Origin: Dactylis glomerata
Taxonomy: Eukaryota > Streptophyta > Magnoliopsida > Poales > Poaceae
Assembly (NCBI GenBank): GCA_007115705.1
Contig: QXEO01000339.1
Coordinates: 8,086,518-8,150,517 of the forward strand
Direction of reading: 5' to 3'
Length of the DNA: 64,000 nt
The first letter of the stretch is position 1. Every line of letters starts with the position of its first letter. The notes beneath the pieces were generated by a model. That model worked only from the letters and a program-made list of their open reading frames with translations, made no database searches and was not told the DNA's origin. The translations under genes and the position numbers were made by a program. This document shows positions 1-10,300 of the stretch, one piece after another.

Positions 1-1200
1 GGCATGCTCCTACTGTCGCAGGCATCCTTGGCCCCCACTCCCAGGCGCACTACTTCACCACGCCTCCGGTGTACTAGTTCTCTGCGTCGTCCTCCTCTTC
101 ACCGACATGGGACAACTCGGCGGTCATCACCACCCTCAACAACCTTGCTCTTCAGCAAGGCGGGTGGGTCATGGACTTGGGCGCGTCATCCCATATGACC
201 AACAACGATGGTAACATCTCTTGTTTCGCTCCTCTCTCCACACCTCACTTTGTCACTGTTGGTAACGGCAACTCCGTACCAATCTCTTCTTCTGGCACTC
301 TTCATTACGCACACCTTCAGGGCACGTCTTTAAACTCAACAATGTTCTTCTAGTTCCAAATCTTATTCGCAATTTGCTCTCTATTCGCAAATTTACTCGC
401 GATAATTTTTGTTCTATTAAGTTTGACGCCTTTGGTTTCCTTGTGAAGGACCTGAAGACCCGTCGCGTGATTCTTCGCTGCAATAGTGAGGGAGACCTAT
501 ACACCTTTCACAGCTCCATACCCGCCCGCCAGTTTTCCTCCACCACCATGGTCGCCACTGCCTCTGCTGAACTATGGCACCAATGTCTCGGTCACCCTAG
601 GCTTTAAGAAAGTGTAATAAGAACAGTCGCACTCATGTTTGTTATGCATGTCAGCTCGGCAAGCATGTCCGTCTACCATTCAATCAGTTTACTACCGTGT
701 CTACAACTGTGTTTGATTTAATACATTGTGATTTGTGGACATCGCCCATTATAAGTATCTCTGGTTTTCGATTTTACCTTGTTCTTGTTGATGACTATTC
801 ACACTTTTTCTAGACTTTTCCACTACGTCATAAATCTGATGCTGCTCGTGTTCTTGAGAACTTCTTCTCCTACGCGCGCACACGGTTTGCTGTTTCTATT
901 CGTGCTCTTCAAACTAATAATGGCACGGAGTTTCTCACCAATTCTATCGACACTCTCCTCTCCAAGCATGGCACTGTTAACGGCAAGGCCGAGCGCACCA
1001 TACGTACACTTAACGACACCATGCGCACGCTCATGTTCCAAGCTCATGTTCCTGAAAAGTTCTGGGCTGAATCACTCGACACCGCCACCTATCTTATCAA
1101 TAGGCGCCCTAGTCGAGCGATTAACTCTCACATTCCCTATACATGACTTCATGGTCATCCTCCACCATATGATCTTGCATAGTACTTGCCAAGAGTTTGG
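1..1200 (+). pseudogene. Copia retrotransposon pol remnant (protease, GAG-pre-integrase, integrase)
   Basis: This is a degraded Copia polyprotein running in from before the window. At about 171-200 a retroviral-type protease start reads DLGASSHMT, where DTGASSHM is usual. At 374-607 there is a GAG-pre-integrase stretch ending LWHQCLGHPRL. From about 640 the integrase zinc-binding and core parts follow, with FDLIHCDLW near 712 and GKAERTIRTLND near 985. The second catalytic position reads QTNNGTEF near 910, so the usual Asp is Asn. Frameshifts and stops (for example after DDYSHFF near 812) break the frame. Reverse transcriptase and RNase H are absent, because the sequence passes into a Harbinger-derived gene near 1195-1205. 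It cannot make functional enzyme. Confidence 0.85.
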
Positions 1201-1682
1201 TTGGCGCCGGTGATAGGATCAAGACTCACCGCTTTCCACGACTCAATGCGGCACTCATCTTCCAAATTTTCCCACTTGGAATGGTGGGTGCCGGTCGATC
1301 CCACCTACGGCTTCCTCTTGCCGACGGTCTTGCCGGTGTCGGCGTCGACCACCTCAATTGTCTCCTCCATCTCATCGCCCTCGGCTTGACCATCTTGAAA
1401 TCCCTCGTCGGGGACGCCGCTGCTGAACATGTACGTCGTGCCCTCCTCGTCGTTGAACATCATGTGTGCGCCGAGCATTTCGCCGAACACCTCGTGGTCG
1501 CCGGGCATTTCATCGAATAGGGAGTGGGTGGCGTTGGGCGTGGCACCGGCGAACATGTTGGGGGCGTGGCGCATATCAGGCGACTCAGACGCGATGTAGT
1601 CGACGTTGAGGTCAACATGGACTCTGTCTGGCCGGGGCGCTGTCACCGACGAGAACACGCCCACGCCGTTGTCGCTGGTGCT
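1197..1682 (-). pseudogene. Harbinger ORF1-like (Myb/NAM-associated) gene, middle part
   Basis: Minus-strand reading gives an open stretch with NVDYIASESPDM and SLFDEMPGDHEVFGEM, then VDADTGKTVGKRKP, one in-frame TAG at 1305-1307, and then KWENLEDECRIESWKAVSLD up to about 1197. This is the typical order of the PIF/Harbinger accessory protein (Myb-like or NAM-associated) common in grasses; it normally binds transposon DNA and assists the transposase. The 5' part of the same gene lies at 8350-8686, because LTR element A is inserted between the two. The 3' part is lost at the Copia junction near 1200. The stop and the truncation make it non-functional. The family call rests on motif resemblance alone. 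Confidence 0.65.
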
Positions 1683-3227
1683 TGATACGTCTCCAACGTA
1701 TCTATAATTTTTGATGCTCCATGCTTGTTTTTACACCATTTGCCTACTGTTTCGTTACACTTCGTGGCACTTTTATGTATTTTCCGGAACTAACCTATTG
1801 ATAAGATGCCACAGTGCCAGTTCCCTGTTTTCTATTGTTTTTGTGTTTCAGAAAAGTTACACATGACATATTCTCAGAATTGGACGAAACAAAAGCCAGA
1901 AGTCTTATTTTTCCCGGAAGCTTCCCGAAGACCGAAAGAGAGCCGGAGGGGGGGCCAGAGGCCGCCCTCACACATAGGTGGCACGGCCCAGGCCCTGGCC
2001 GCGCCACCCTGGTGTGAGGAGCCCCTGGCTGCCCCCTGACGACGCCCCTTCGCCTATATAAAGCCTCGGGACGGAAAACCCTAGAGGAGTCGGCGAAATT
2101 TCCAGAACAGTTCCGCAGCGCTGCTGCCGTCGAAGCCAAATTTCGGGGGACAGAAGTCTCTGTTCCAGCACCCTGCCGGGACGGGGAAGTGCTCCCGGAG
2201 CCATCTCCATCGGTCTCCATCGCCGTCTCCGCCGTCTCCATCGACCTCACCGCCATCTCCATCAACCTTGCTGTCTCCTATGATGAGGAGGGAGTAGTTC
2301 ATCCCCGGGGCTGAGGGCTCTACCGGTAGCTATGTGGTTCACCTCTCTCTCCCATGATGTGATCTTTATGTGATCGTGAGCTTTGTATCATGTTGAACAA
2401 GTAGATGTTATTATTCAGATATTATGTATACTCTAGTGGTGTTATTAAAGTAATCTATTCCTCCTGCCATGGTGTAACGGTGACAATGCGTGCATCATGG
2501 TGGTACTTGGTCTAGGCTACGATTGTGATCTTTTATGGATTATGAGAATAATTATCGCTATGATAGTATTGAAGTGATCTATTCCTCCTTTCATGGTGTA
2601 ATGTTGACAGTGTGTGCACCGTGTTAGTACTTGGTCTAAGTTGCAATAATATCTATCTTGAGTTGTGCTTTGATTTGGATATCTCTATGAGTGGTGTTTG
2701 TCAAGTACTTGATGAACTTTAAGGGGTGCTTCTGTAGCCACTACACAATGATTAGTGTTATTCAATAGGAGAGTAATTCAGAGTACCATAGTGGAGAGAA
2801 GTTGTTTATTTGTTCAATCATGTTATATTGTTGGGAGTGTGTCCACTAGTGAAAGTATGATCCTTAGGCCTTGTTTCCAAGCTTTGCACACCGTTTACTT
2901 GCTGTTTTGTAACATGTTTGCTCGCAGCGATACTTATTTCATATCACAGTTACTACTTATAATCATCACTACCGCTTGTATTTTACTATTTCTTCGCCGA
3001 ACCAGTGCACCTATACATCTGACAGGTGTATTGGGTGTGTTGGGGACACAAGAGACTTTCTGTATCGTAATTGCAGGGTTGCTTGAGAGGGATAGCTTTG
3101 ACCTCTTCCTCTCTGAGTTCGATAAACCTTGGGTGATCCACTTAAGGGAAACTTACTGCTGCTCTACAAACCTCTACACTTGGAGGCCCAACACTGTCTA
3201 CAAGAATAGAAGCGTGTGTAGACATCA
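1683..3227 (+). repeat. 5' LTR of element A
   Basis: TG...CA-bounded LTR. A TATATAA box lies at 2055-2061 inside a GC-rich promoter segment, with pyrimidine-rich sequence downstream near 2205-2275. It matches 6806-8349 almost base for base, with scattered substitutions. ORFs read inside it (for example 1795-2265 and 2755-3399) recur in the other LTR and are not genes. Confidence 0.9.
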
Positions 3228-3237
3228 AGCTCTTTTC

Positions 3238-3255
3238 TGGCGCCGTTGCCAGGGA
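3238..3255 (+). promoter_or_regulatory. Primer binding site, element A
   Basis: TGGCGCCGTTGCCAGGGA lies 10 bases after the 5' LTR. It is complementary, with one mismatch, to the 3' end of plant tRNA-Asp, the primer used by many Triticeae Gypsy elements. The same motif occupies the same place in elements B and C. Confidence 0.8.
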
Positions 3256-3474
3256 GGTAAGGTAAAAGGTACTCACATTCTTTGGCTACTAAGTCTTTTA
3301 GTTGCTAGTGAGTGCTCGGAGTTATTTCCTTTAGATTCTGCAATTACATCTTTTTGTTTCTTGTTTTTATTTTCACTAGTTAGGCTTAATGGAAAATAAA
3401 GAGTTCTCTAGTCTTTTTCCTGAGTTTAGATATGAAGTGTTTGAAGAGAAAATTGAAAAACCTTTGGAGCTAAT

Positions 3475-4236
3475 TTGTATGCTAATAGTGTTGTTAGTAT
3501 GAATGCTTTGAACACCGTTGTTGCTAATGCTATAGAAAAGTCTAAGCTTGGGGAAGCTGGTTTTGTTAAGCATGATATTTTTAGTTCCCCAGCTTTAGTG
3601 GAGAAAATTTGTTCTGATAATATTTTATCTCCCATATGTGATGTTCCTTCTTATGATGATATGTTTGAAGAATATGCTTTGCGAAATAGCTGTTCTTTAG
3701 CTTATGATGATACTAAACCTCTAGTTTATGATGGCTATGATGATGAGTATAATATTTTCAGTTCACCTACTATTGAGGATAAAATTAGTTATGATTACAA
3801 TATGCCTCCTATTTATGATGATTATGGTGATGAGAATAATTATTCTGTTGAATCTGCTCCTACTACTATTGTTCCTGTGGTGAGTATTAATTCTTTTATG
3901 CATGTGGCTCATGATAGGGATGTTTTATGTGATAGTTATATTGTTAGTTCTATTCATGATGCTACTGAAAGTTATTATGAGAGTGAAAAACATGGTTTGA
4001 TGGATCTCAACAATATTAAGTTTCCCCTATTTATGTTGCAAATCTTGAAGTGGCACTTGTTTTATCTATCCATGCTTTCTACTATGTGCCTCGTTGATTT
4101 ATTTTCTTACAAGATTCCTATGCATAGGAAGTGGTTCAGATATAAATGTCTTTCATATTTGCTTTTTGATGCTCTCTATTGCTTTAAGTTCCTATATGGC
4201 GCCTTTGCCTCAAGCTCTTATATAGCGCCCACATGA
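3475..4236 (+). CDS. Unrecognised 253-codon ORF of LTR element A
   Basis: An open frame in the 5' half of the internal region. It is rich in Tyr and Asp, with imperfect repeats of the type YDDYGDENN and SSPTIEDKISYDYNMPP, and it has a hydrophobic C-terminal third. No gag zinc knuckle, protease, reverse transcriptase or integrase motif is visible. Similar Tyr/Asp-rich repeats occur in non-autonomous Triticeae retroelements, so it may be a remnant of an element-specific protein and not a host gene. The open frame continues upstream of this ATG, so the start is uncertain. Elements B and C have different ORFs at this position. No function is assigned. Confidence 0.4.
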   Translation: MYANSVVSMNALNTVVANAIEKSKLGEAGFVKHDIFSSPALVEKICSDNILSPICDVPSYDDMFEEYALRNSCSLAYDDTKPLVYDGYDDEYNIFSSPTIEDKISYDYNMPPIYDDYGDENNYSVESAPTTIVPVVSINSFMHVAHDRDVLCDSYIVSSIHDATESYYESEKHGLMDLNNIKFPLFMLQILKWHLFYLSMLSTMCLVDLFSYKIPMHRKWFRYKCLSYLLFDALYCFKFLYGAFASSSYIAPT

Positions 4237-4249
4237 GCATCTTTGCAAA

Positions 4250-6805
4250 TTACTGCGCCTAGCTCAAAGGCGTTAAAGAAAAGCACTCTTGGGAGATAAC
4301 CCATTGTTTTATTTTCAGTACTTTTTCTTTTATTTGAGTCTTGGAAGTTATTACTACTGTAATAACCTCTCCTTATCCTTTTTATCTCGTTGTTGTGCCA
4401 AGAGAAACCTCTAATTTGAGTGAGGTAAAGATTTGGGGAAGTTGTTGTCCTAAAACTGTTTTTAGTGCTGCACCGTAAAAATTCGTATAAATTCTCTGTA
4501 TATCTTTTGGACCTGCAATTTCTTGTGCATATGTCCTAGGTTATATCCAAACTTTCGTTAGTTGAACACTTTTTGATTTGAGCAACAGAAAACCCCTAAA
4601 AAATTTGACCTTTGTCAGCCGTTCAGTTTTGACAGATTTCTGCCAATATTTGTGTTTGCCACTTTATCGCTTTCTTTTGAGTTCTTTTGATCACGGAACT
4701 TTTAGAGAAGTTACTACAGTAGTATTTACTATATATGTGGTGGTTTTGAGTTGAAACCTGAAGCAAAAGAGGATTGATTATATATTATGCTACACTAATG
4801 TTGCTAATAGAATTATGTTTAGTTTTGTATGAAGGAAGTTTTCAAGTGTAAGGATCGGAGAATGATGAGATGAGTTGAAGAATGGACAAAAGCTCAAGCT
4901 TGGGGATGCCCATGCATCACCCCAAGAAATATCCAAGAAGTACAAGCGTCAAAGCTTGGGGATGCCCCCGAGGCACCCCTTCTTCATCTGCAAAAATCAG
5001 GTCACCTTTCAAAACACCATATTTTTATTGCTTCATGCACTATGCATTTTTCTTGGAGCGTCAGTTATTTTTGTTTTTAGTATTTGTTTTATTTTGTTTG
5101 CTGCAATAAATGGTTAGATCACATCATGCTTTTGGAGGAGATGTACTCGTCTTCATTTGCAAAGAACACTCCGTTTTTCATTCTTACAATTTCACCGGGT
5201 GTTCTTCTTTTTCTGCTACTGCTTTTTGTTTTCATTTTTGCCTTGATTTGTTCAGACCTTGTCATATCTTTTCATTAAGGTGTATTTTTGCCTCTGATAT
5301 TTATTGGTTTTCTTCAAAAGAGGTGTTTATAAAAATTTCAAATGGTGTTGGAAAAGAGAAAAAGCTTTATGCAAAAAAGTGGTACAAGAAGGAGCTTGTG
5401 TAGACTGCGGCTTAGGATTTTTCATATCATGCTTGATGTCTTTTTGATAGTATGCTTAGTGGTTTTGCTGTAGCATGACTTGTCTCAAATAACTTAGATT
5501 GCTTAATGAGCCTTTGAAAAATCATGCGTTGTTTTTATCGTTTGGAAGCATTATTTTAGTTTTCTCCTTGATGCTTTATTTGGGTTGACTTGGCGCATGC
5601 TCACACATGTTAGACTCTTACAAAGTCGCCAATAGCCTCTATGATCATTTAGTTTTTGACTTTTGATGCCATCTTATGCTACTTTTAATGTTGCTTTGTC
5701 GCTTTGCATGATTATGGCCGTTATTGCTCTCTTAGTTGGTCGCTCACAGTCTTTTGCTAGCCCTCGCCTTGTAATGAGTATGAGCTCTACTCGTGCATCC
5801 AACTCCTAAAAACCAAGTTTGCCATTGTGTCCACTATAAATTCCTATGCATGGTATTTGTAAGCCATTCAAAGTAAATTTTCATGTGCTACCTTTCAAAA
5901 AACCTTCACAATACTTCTCATTTTGTGACACTATTTTCAGCTCATGGGGACGTAGTGGTTGGATTTGCTATCTTTCATATTGCTTATTCCAAAAAGAAAA
6001 AAAAAAGAAAAAAGGCACTCCTCCATGGAATGTGAATGTTGGTGGGCACCCGATGGAATCGGTTAGCCATAGTTTGTGAAAGGAAAAAAGGTAGGGAGGA
6101 GTGCGAAGCTTTATAAAAGAGCACAAAAGTGCCAATCTCTCTCTCAAAAACTTGCTTCATTTTTGTATGGAAGATAGTAAGAACCCCATTGCCAGTCGTT
6201 GACAAAGACAACCACCTCTCAAAACCAATTTTTATCTCTCTGTTTTACAAATGAAAAGCTCTAGCACATGTTTAATCACTGCTTCCCTCTGTGAAGGGCC
6301 TTTCTTTTACTTTTATGTTGAGTCTCCACCTTCTATCTTTATGCACCATTAGGAGAGCATAGTTGTCATTCTGAGTATAATGTGCATTGTCCCAAAGTTT
6401 TCATTGATTGATTCATATTGTTGGTTTCACTTGTTCTTAAATTATTTGTATCTAATCACCCTCTTAAACTTGAAGGTGTCCTATGCATTTATGTTTTGCT
6501 CTCTTTGAAGGACAAGCTGAAAACTATTTGTATATTTTTCCTTATGATTTGAACACACGTTTGACTTTCATTGTTTCATTTTTATGATCTTTTGTTTGTG
6601 TTCATTTTCATGTTTACAACATGGTTGCTAAGTTCTTATTGTCAAGATTATATCTTTCATGCCCATATTTTAAGTTCTTATGATCCCAGCTCACAAATGC
6701 TTACATATATGATCAAGATTGTGTAGGTGCATGTCACCTCAAATTTTTTTTTTTTATTATCACTTACCTACTCGAGGACGAGCAGTAGTTAAGCTTGGGG
6801 ATGCT
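4250..6805 (+). other. Conserved non-coding 3' internal block, element A
   Basis: This block starts at a segment reading CTGCGCCTAGCTCAAAGGCG and runs to the 3' LTR. It is shared, with substitutions and small indels, by element B (14172 to about 17099, reverse strand) and element C (about 57048-59970). It contains repeated AAGCTTGGGGATGC motifs, the last directly before the LTR at 6791-6804 as part of the polypurine tract. No long open frame is conserved among the three copies, so it probably acts in RNA packaging or replication (inference). Confidence 0.75.
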
Positions 6806-8349
6806 TGATACGTCTCCAACGTATCTATAATTTTTGATGCTCTATGCTTGTTTTTACACCATTTGCCTACTGTTTCGTTACACTTCGTGGCACTTTTATG
6901 CATTTTCCGGAACTAACCTATTGACAAGATGCCACAATGTCAGTTCCCTGTTTTCTGCTGTTTTTGTGTTTCAGAAAAGCTACATAGGAAATATTCTCGG
7001 AATTGGACGAAACAAAAGCCAGAAGTCTTATTTTTCCCGGAAGCTTCCCGAAGACCGAAAGAGAGCCGGAGGGGGGCCAGAGGCCGCCCTCACACATAGG
7101 TGGCGTAGCCCAGGCCCTGGCCGCGCCACCCTGGTGTGAGGAGCCCCTGGCTGCCCCCTGACGACGCCCCTTCGCCTATATAAAGCCTCGGGACGGAAAA
7201 CCCTAGAGGAGTCGGCGAAATTTCCAGAACAGTTCCGCAGCGCCGCCGCCGTCGAAGCCAAATTTTGGGGGACAGAAGTCTCTGTTCCGGCACCCTGCCG
7301 GGACGGGGAAGTGCCCCCGGAGCCATCTCCATCGGTCTCCATCGCCGTCTCCACCGTCTCCATCGACCTCACCGCCATCTCCATCAACCTTGCTGTCTCC
7401 TAGGATGAGGAGGGAGTAGTTCATCCCTGGGGCTGAGGGCTCTACCGGTAGCTATGTGGTTCACCTCTCTCTCCCATGATGTGATCTTTATGTGATCGTG
7501 AGCTTCGTATCATGTTGAACAAGTAGATGTTATTATTCAGATATTATGTATACTCTAGTGGTGTTATTAAAGTAATCTATTCCTCCTGCCATGGTGTAAC
7601 GGTGACAGTACGCGCATCATGGTGGTACTTGGTCTAGGCTATGATTGTGATCTTTTATGGATTATGAGAATAATTATCGCTATGACAGTATTGAAGTGAT
7701 CTATTCCTCTTTTTATGGTATAATGTTGACAGTGTGTGCACCGTATTAGTACTTGGTCTAAGTTGCAATAATATCTATCTTGAGTTGTGCTTTGATTTGG
7801 ATATCTCTATGAGTGGTGTTTGTCAAGTACTTGATGAACTTTAAGGGGTGCTTCTGTAGCCACTACACAATGATTAGTGTTATTCAATAGGAGAGTAATT
7901 CAGAGTACCATAGTGGAGAGAAGTTGTTTATTTGTTCAATCATGTTATATTGTTGGGAGTGTGTCCACTAGTGAAAGTATAATCCCTAGGCCTTGTTTCC
8001 AAGCTTTGCACACCGTTTACTTGCTGTTTTGTTACATGTTTGCTTGCAGCGATACTTATTTCATATCACAGTTACTACTTATAATCATCACTACCGCTTG
8101 TATTTTACTATCTCTTCGCCGAACTAGTGCACCTATACATCTGACAGGTGTATTGGGTGTGTTGGGGACACAAGAGACTTTCTGTATCGTAATTGCAGGG
8201 TTGCTTGAGAGGGATAGCTTTGACCTCTTCCTCCCTGAGTTCGATAAACCTTGGGTGATCCACTTAAGGGAAACTTGCTGCTGCTTTACAAACCTCTGCA
8301 CTTGGAGGCCCAACACTGTCTACAAGAACAGAAGCGTGTGTAGACATCA
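6806..8349 (+). repeat. 3' LTR of element A
   Basis: The second LTR, near-identical to 1683-3227, with its TATA box at 7177-7183. It is followed directly by GTGCA, the partner of GTGCT before the 5' LTR. Confidence 0.9.
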
Positions 8350-8686
8350 GTGCACGGGTATGTCTGGCTCTCCCCGAATTCTGGAGACATGCGGTACGGC
8401 GGGAGCCTCAGCGAAAACAGCATGCTGCTGTCGGTGCCGCTACGAGCCGCCACCGGCGACGAATCCCTAGCGCTCGTTCCCTGGCTCGCCGCGTAGCTTG
8501 CGAAACACACGGCCTAGGCGGCCTCTGCGTCCGCTAGATCGCGCGGCGTCGTTGCCCATCCGCGGTGACGATGGCGCGCCAGGCCAGCTCTTTTGCCCAA
8601 TCCTCATCGGCCATGCCCGGGGGCTTCACCTTCGGTGCCACCGCGCACGGCTTCTTCATCCCCGCCACGGCCTTCTTTGGTGGCAT
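8350..8686 (-). pseudogene. Harbinger ORF1-like gene, 5' part
   Basis: From an ATG at 8684-8686 the minus strand reads MPPKKAVAGMKK and then VKPPGMADEDWAKEL, the usual amino-terminal opening of the grass Harbinger accessory (Myb/NAM-associated) protein. The frame meets a stop at 8534-8536, and the rest up to 8350 can only be followed with a frame change. The continuation lies at 1197-1682, beyond inserted LTR element A. ORFs on the plus strand here are shadows of this GC-rich exon. Confidence 0.6.
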
Positions 8687-9100
8687 GGTTGTGGATGGGG
8701 GGTAGCGGCGTGGAAGGTGAGAGGCGGCGGGTAGAGATCGGGGAGACGAGATGAAGCGGCGGCGCGAGGGGTGCTCTGGGCGTGAACTGGCAGGGAGCGG
8801 CGGGAAATGGAGGGTTTGGTGGAGAAAATGGAGGGATATGGGGAAAACCGGCGGAAAGGCGGTGGTATCGCTGCCAAGGGGGCCCCGGGCGTCGGATTGG
8901 CGCTGCCGCGGCGTGCCGGCGCTCCCGATAAGATCCTGCCGCACAGGGCCCGACACGGGACCGCCAGCTCATTTATTGGGATCGCCCACGTGCCGGCGTG
9001 ATTTTGGGGGCGCCGGTGCGGGCCCTTTTTTTGGCCCGAGCCCAAAATCTGTGTTGGGCGCGTTTTGGGAGGCGTTTTGGGAGCGCCGGTGAAGATACCC
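8687..9100 (-). promoter_or_regulatory. 5' terminal region of the Harbinger element
   Basis: A GC-rich leader upstream of the ATG at 8686. Read on the minus strand, it starts GGGTATCTTCACCGGCGCTC at 9100, which looks like a Harbinger terminus, with TGA directly outside. The matching terminus on the other side is missing because of the Copia junction near 1200. Confidence 0.45.
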
Positions 9101-9103
9101 TGA

Positions 9104-10286
9104 GGGTGAGGATAGATGCTATCTGGTCCCAGTGTCCCAATCATTGCTGTGTTCCATGTGATACCAGCACTGCGTCGACGTCGATGCAAGCAGCCGAATG
9201 CGGAGAAACTCACTGCGTTAGGTAGCTAGACTAGCGGCACTAAAAACTACCGCTAAATGTGCAAAAAGTGTCGGCGATTAGTTTTGGAGGCTGGCGGCAT
9301 GTGTAGGGGCACTTTTAAAAATGCTGCTATTATCTTTGCCAGCACTTTTAAAATTGCCTGTAAATTCATTGCTGCCACTTTAAAAATTGCTTCCAATTTT
9401 ATTTTGAGGCAGTTTTCTGAAATGCCTTTGATTTCATTTTGAGGCATTCTTGAAAAGTGCCTTTGATCTCATTACCATTGTTACTGTCAGTCCGCGTCAA
9501 TAGGTAAAAATAAATTCAGTAGTACTGCTACTTCTAGCCAAAACACGACTAAAAGGAAATTTAGCTGTAAATATGTCTGGTGCATGCTATGATCCGATGC
9601 TGGTTGGGAGCATGGAGTACATATTAAGTGTAGATATTGTGACCAAACAGAGCTGGCATGTAAATTCACATGGTGATTTAATACTAACATTTTCACTTCT
9701 GCAAAATAGAGGGCCAGTAGATATATATAAACATACAAACCTTTTATTTCAAAGTTATAACATGAAGGTATGGATAGCTGAACTCCTCGGCTCATGTTCA
9801 TTTTATTCAAAGTTTAAAGAATTACTCAATTTCGAAAGGACACAGGGAGGATCTCGAAGTCACGGATAGTGAGGATTTTCACCATTTCTTTCAAGTTTTC
9901 ACTCCTTTTATTGTGTTGATTTATGCCATTGAACTTTTAACCTGAGTACTAAGTGTATGTATTTTTCTCTCGAGTAAAGACTACATGTAGACTCTAATAT
10001 GCATTACAGGTGGATTATACCTTGCTTAATTTATTTATGTGAGCCCCTGCTAGGTACATTTGACGGATGGTGTTGAAAGAAAGCATGGTTCTTTTATTTA
10101 TTTTTGCCAGTATCCGTGATCTTCCTGTCCAACGCCGTCGAAAGAAGAATCATTGCAGTCTAACCATTTATTTATTAGGTGTTTTTCTATGTTGGTGAGA
10201 TTAGAATATTTTTTAACTAAAAATACTTACTATGCCATGCCCCGTAATTTTCAAATATATTGATGAACGATAGAAATTCGTATGTT
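9104..10286. other. Intergenic, AT-rich, nothing recognised
   Basis: No gene or complete element is visible. At about 9300-9470 there are degenerate short repeats built on TTTTAAAAATTGC and TTTGAGGCA. The remainder is the flank into which the LINE at 10301 inserted. Confidence 0.5.
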
Positions 10287-10300
10287 GCACGTACACACTT
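10287..10300. repeat. LINE target-site duplication, left copy
   Basis: GCACGTACACACTT, identical to 20317-20330. It is followed by a short T run, the complement of the LINE poly(A) tail. Confidence 0.9.

Larger units (their letters stand above)
1683..8349 (+). mobile_element. LTR retrotransposon A, complete, non-autonomous
   Basis: Two direct LTRs (1683-3227 and 6806-8349, 1545 and 1544 bp) begin TGATACGTC and end GACATCA. They flank a 3.58 kb internal region with a primer binding site at 3238-3255 and a purine-rich tract just before the second LTR. Flanking bases are GTGCT on the left and GTGCA on the right, a 5-bp target duplication with one change. No reverse transcriptase, RNase H or integrase is present; the only sizeable frame is a 253-codon ORF at 3475-4236. 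The element interrupts a minus-strand Harbinger ORF1-like gene. It resembles the non-autonomous Gypsy-type elements common in Triticeae, but I do not assign a family name. Confidence 0.9.

Noticed and set aside
1795..2302. ORFs inside LTRs (also 7028-7424, 13665-14091, 18975-19425, 45224-45649, 60102-60527)
   Set aside because: They recur in every LTR at the same place in several frames, covering promoter and leader, so they are GC-rich LTR sequence.
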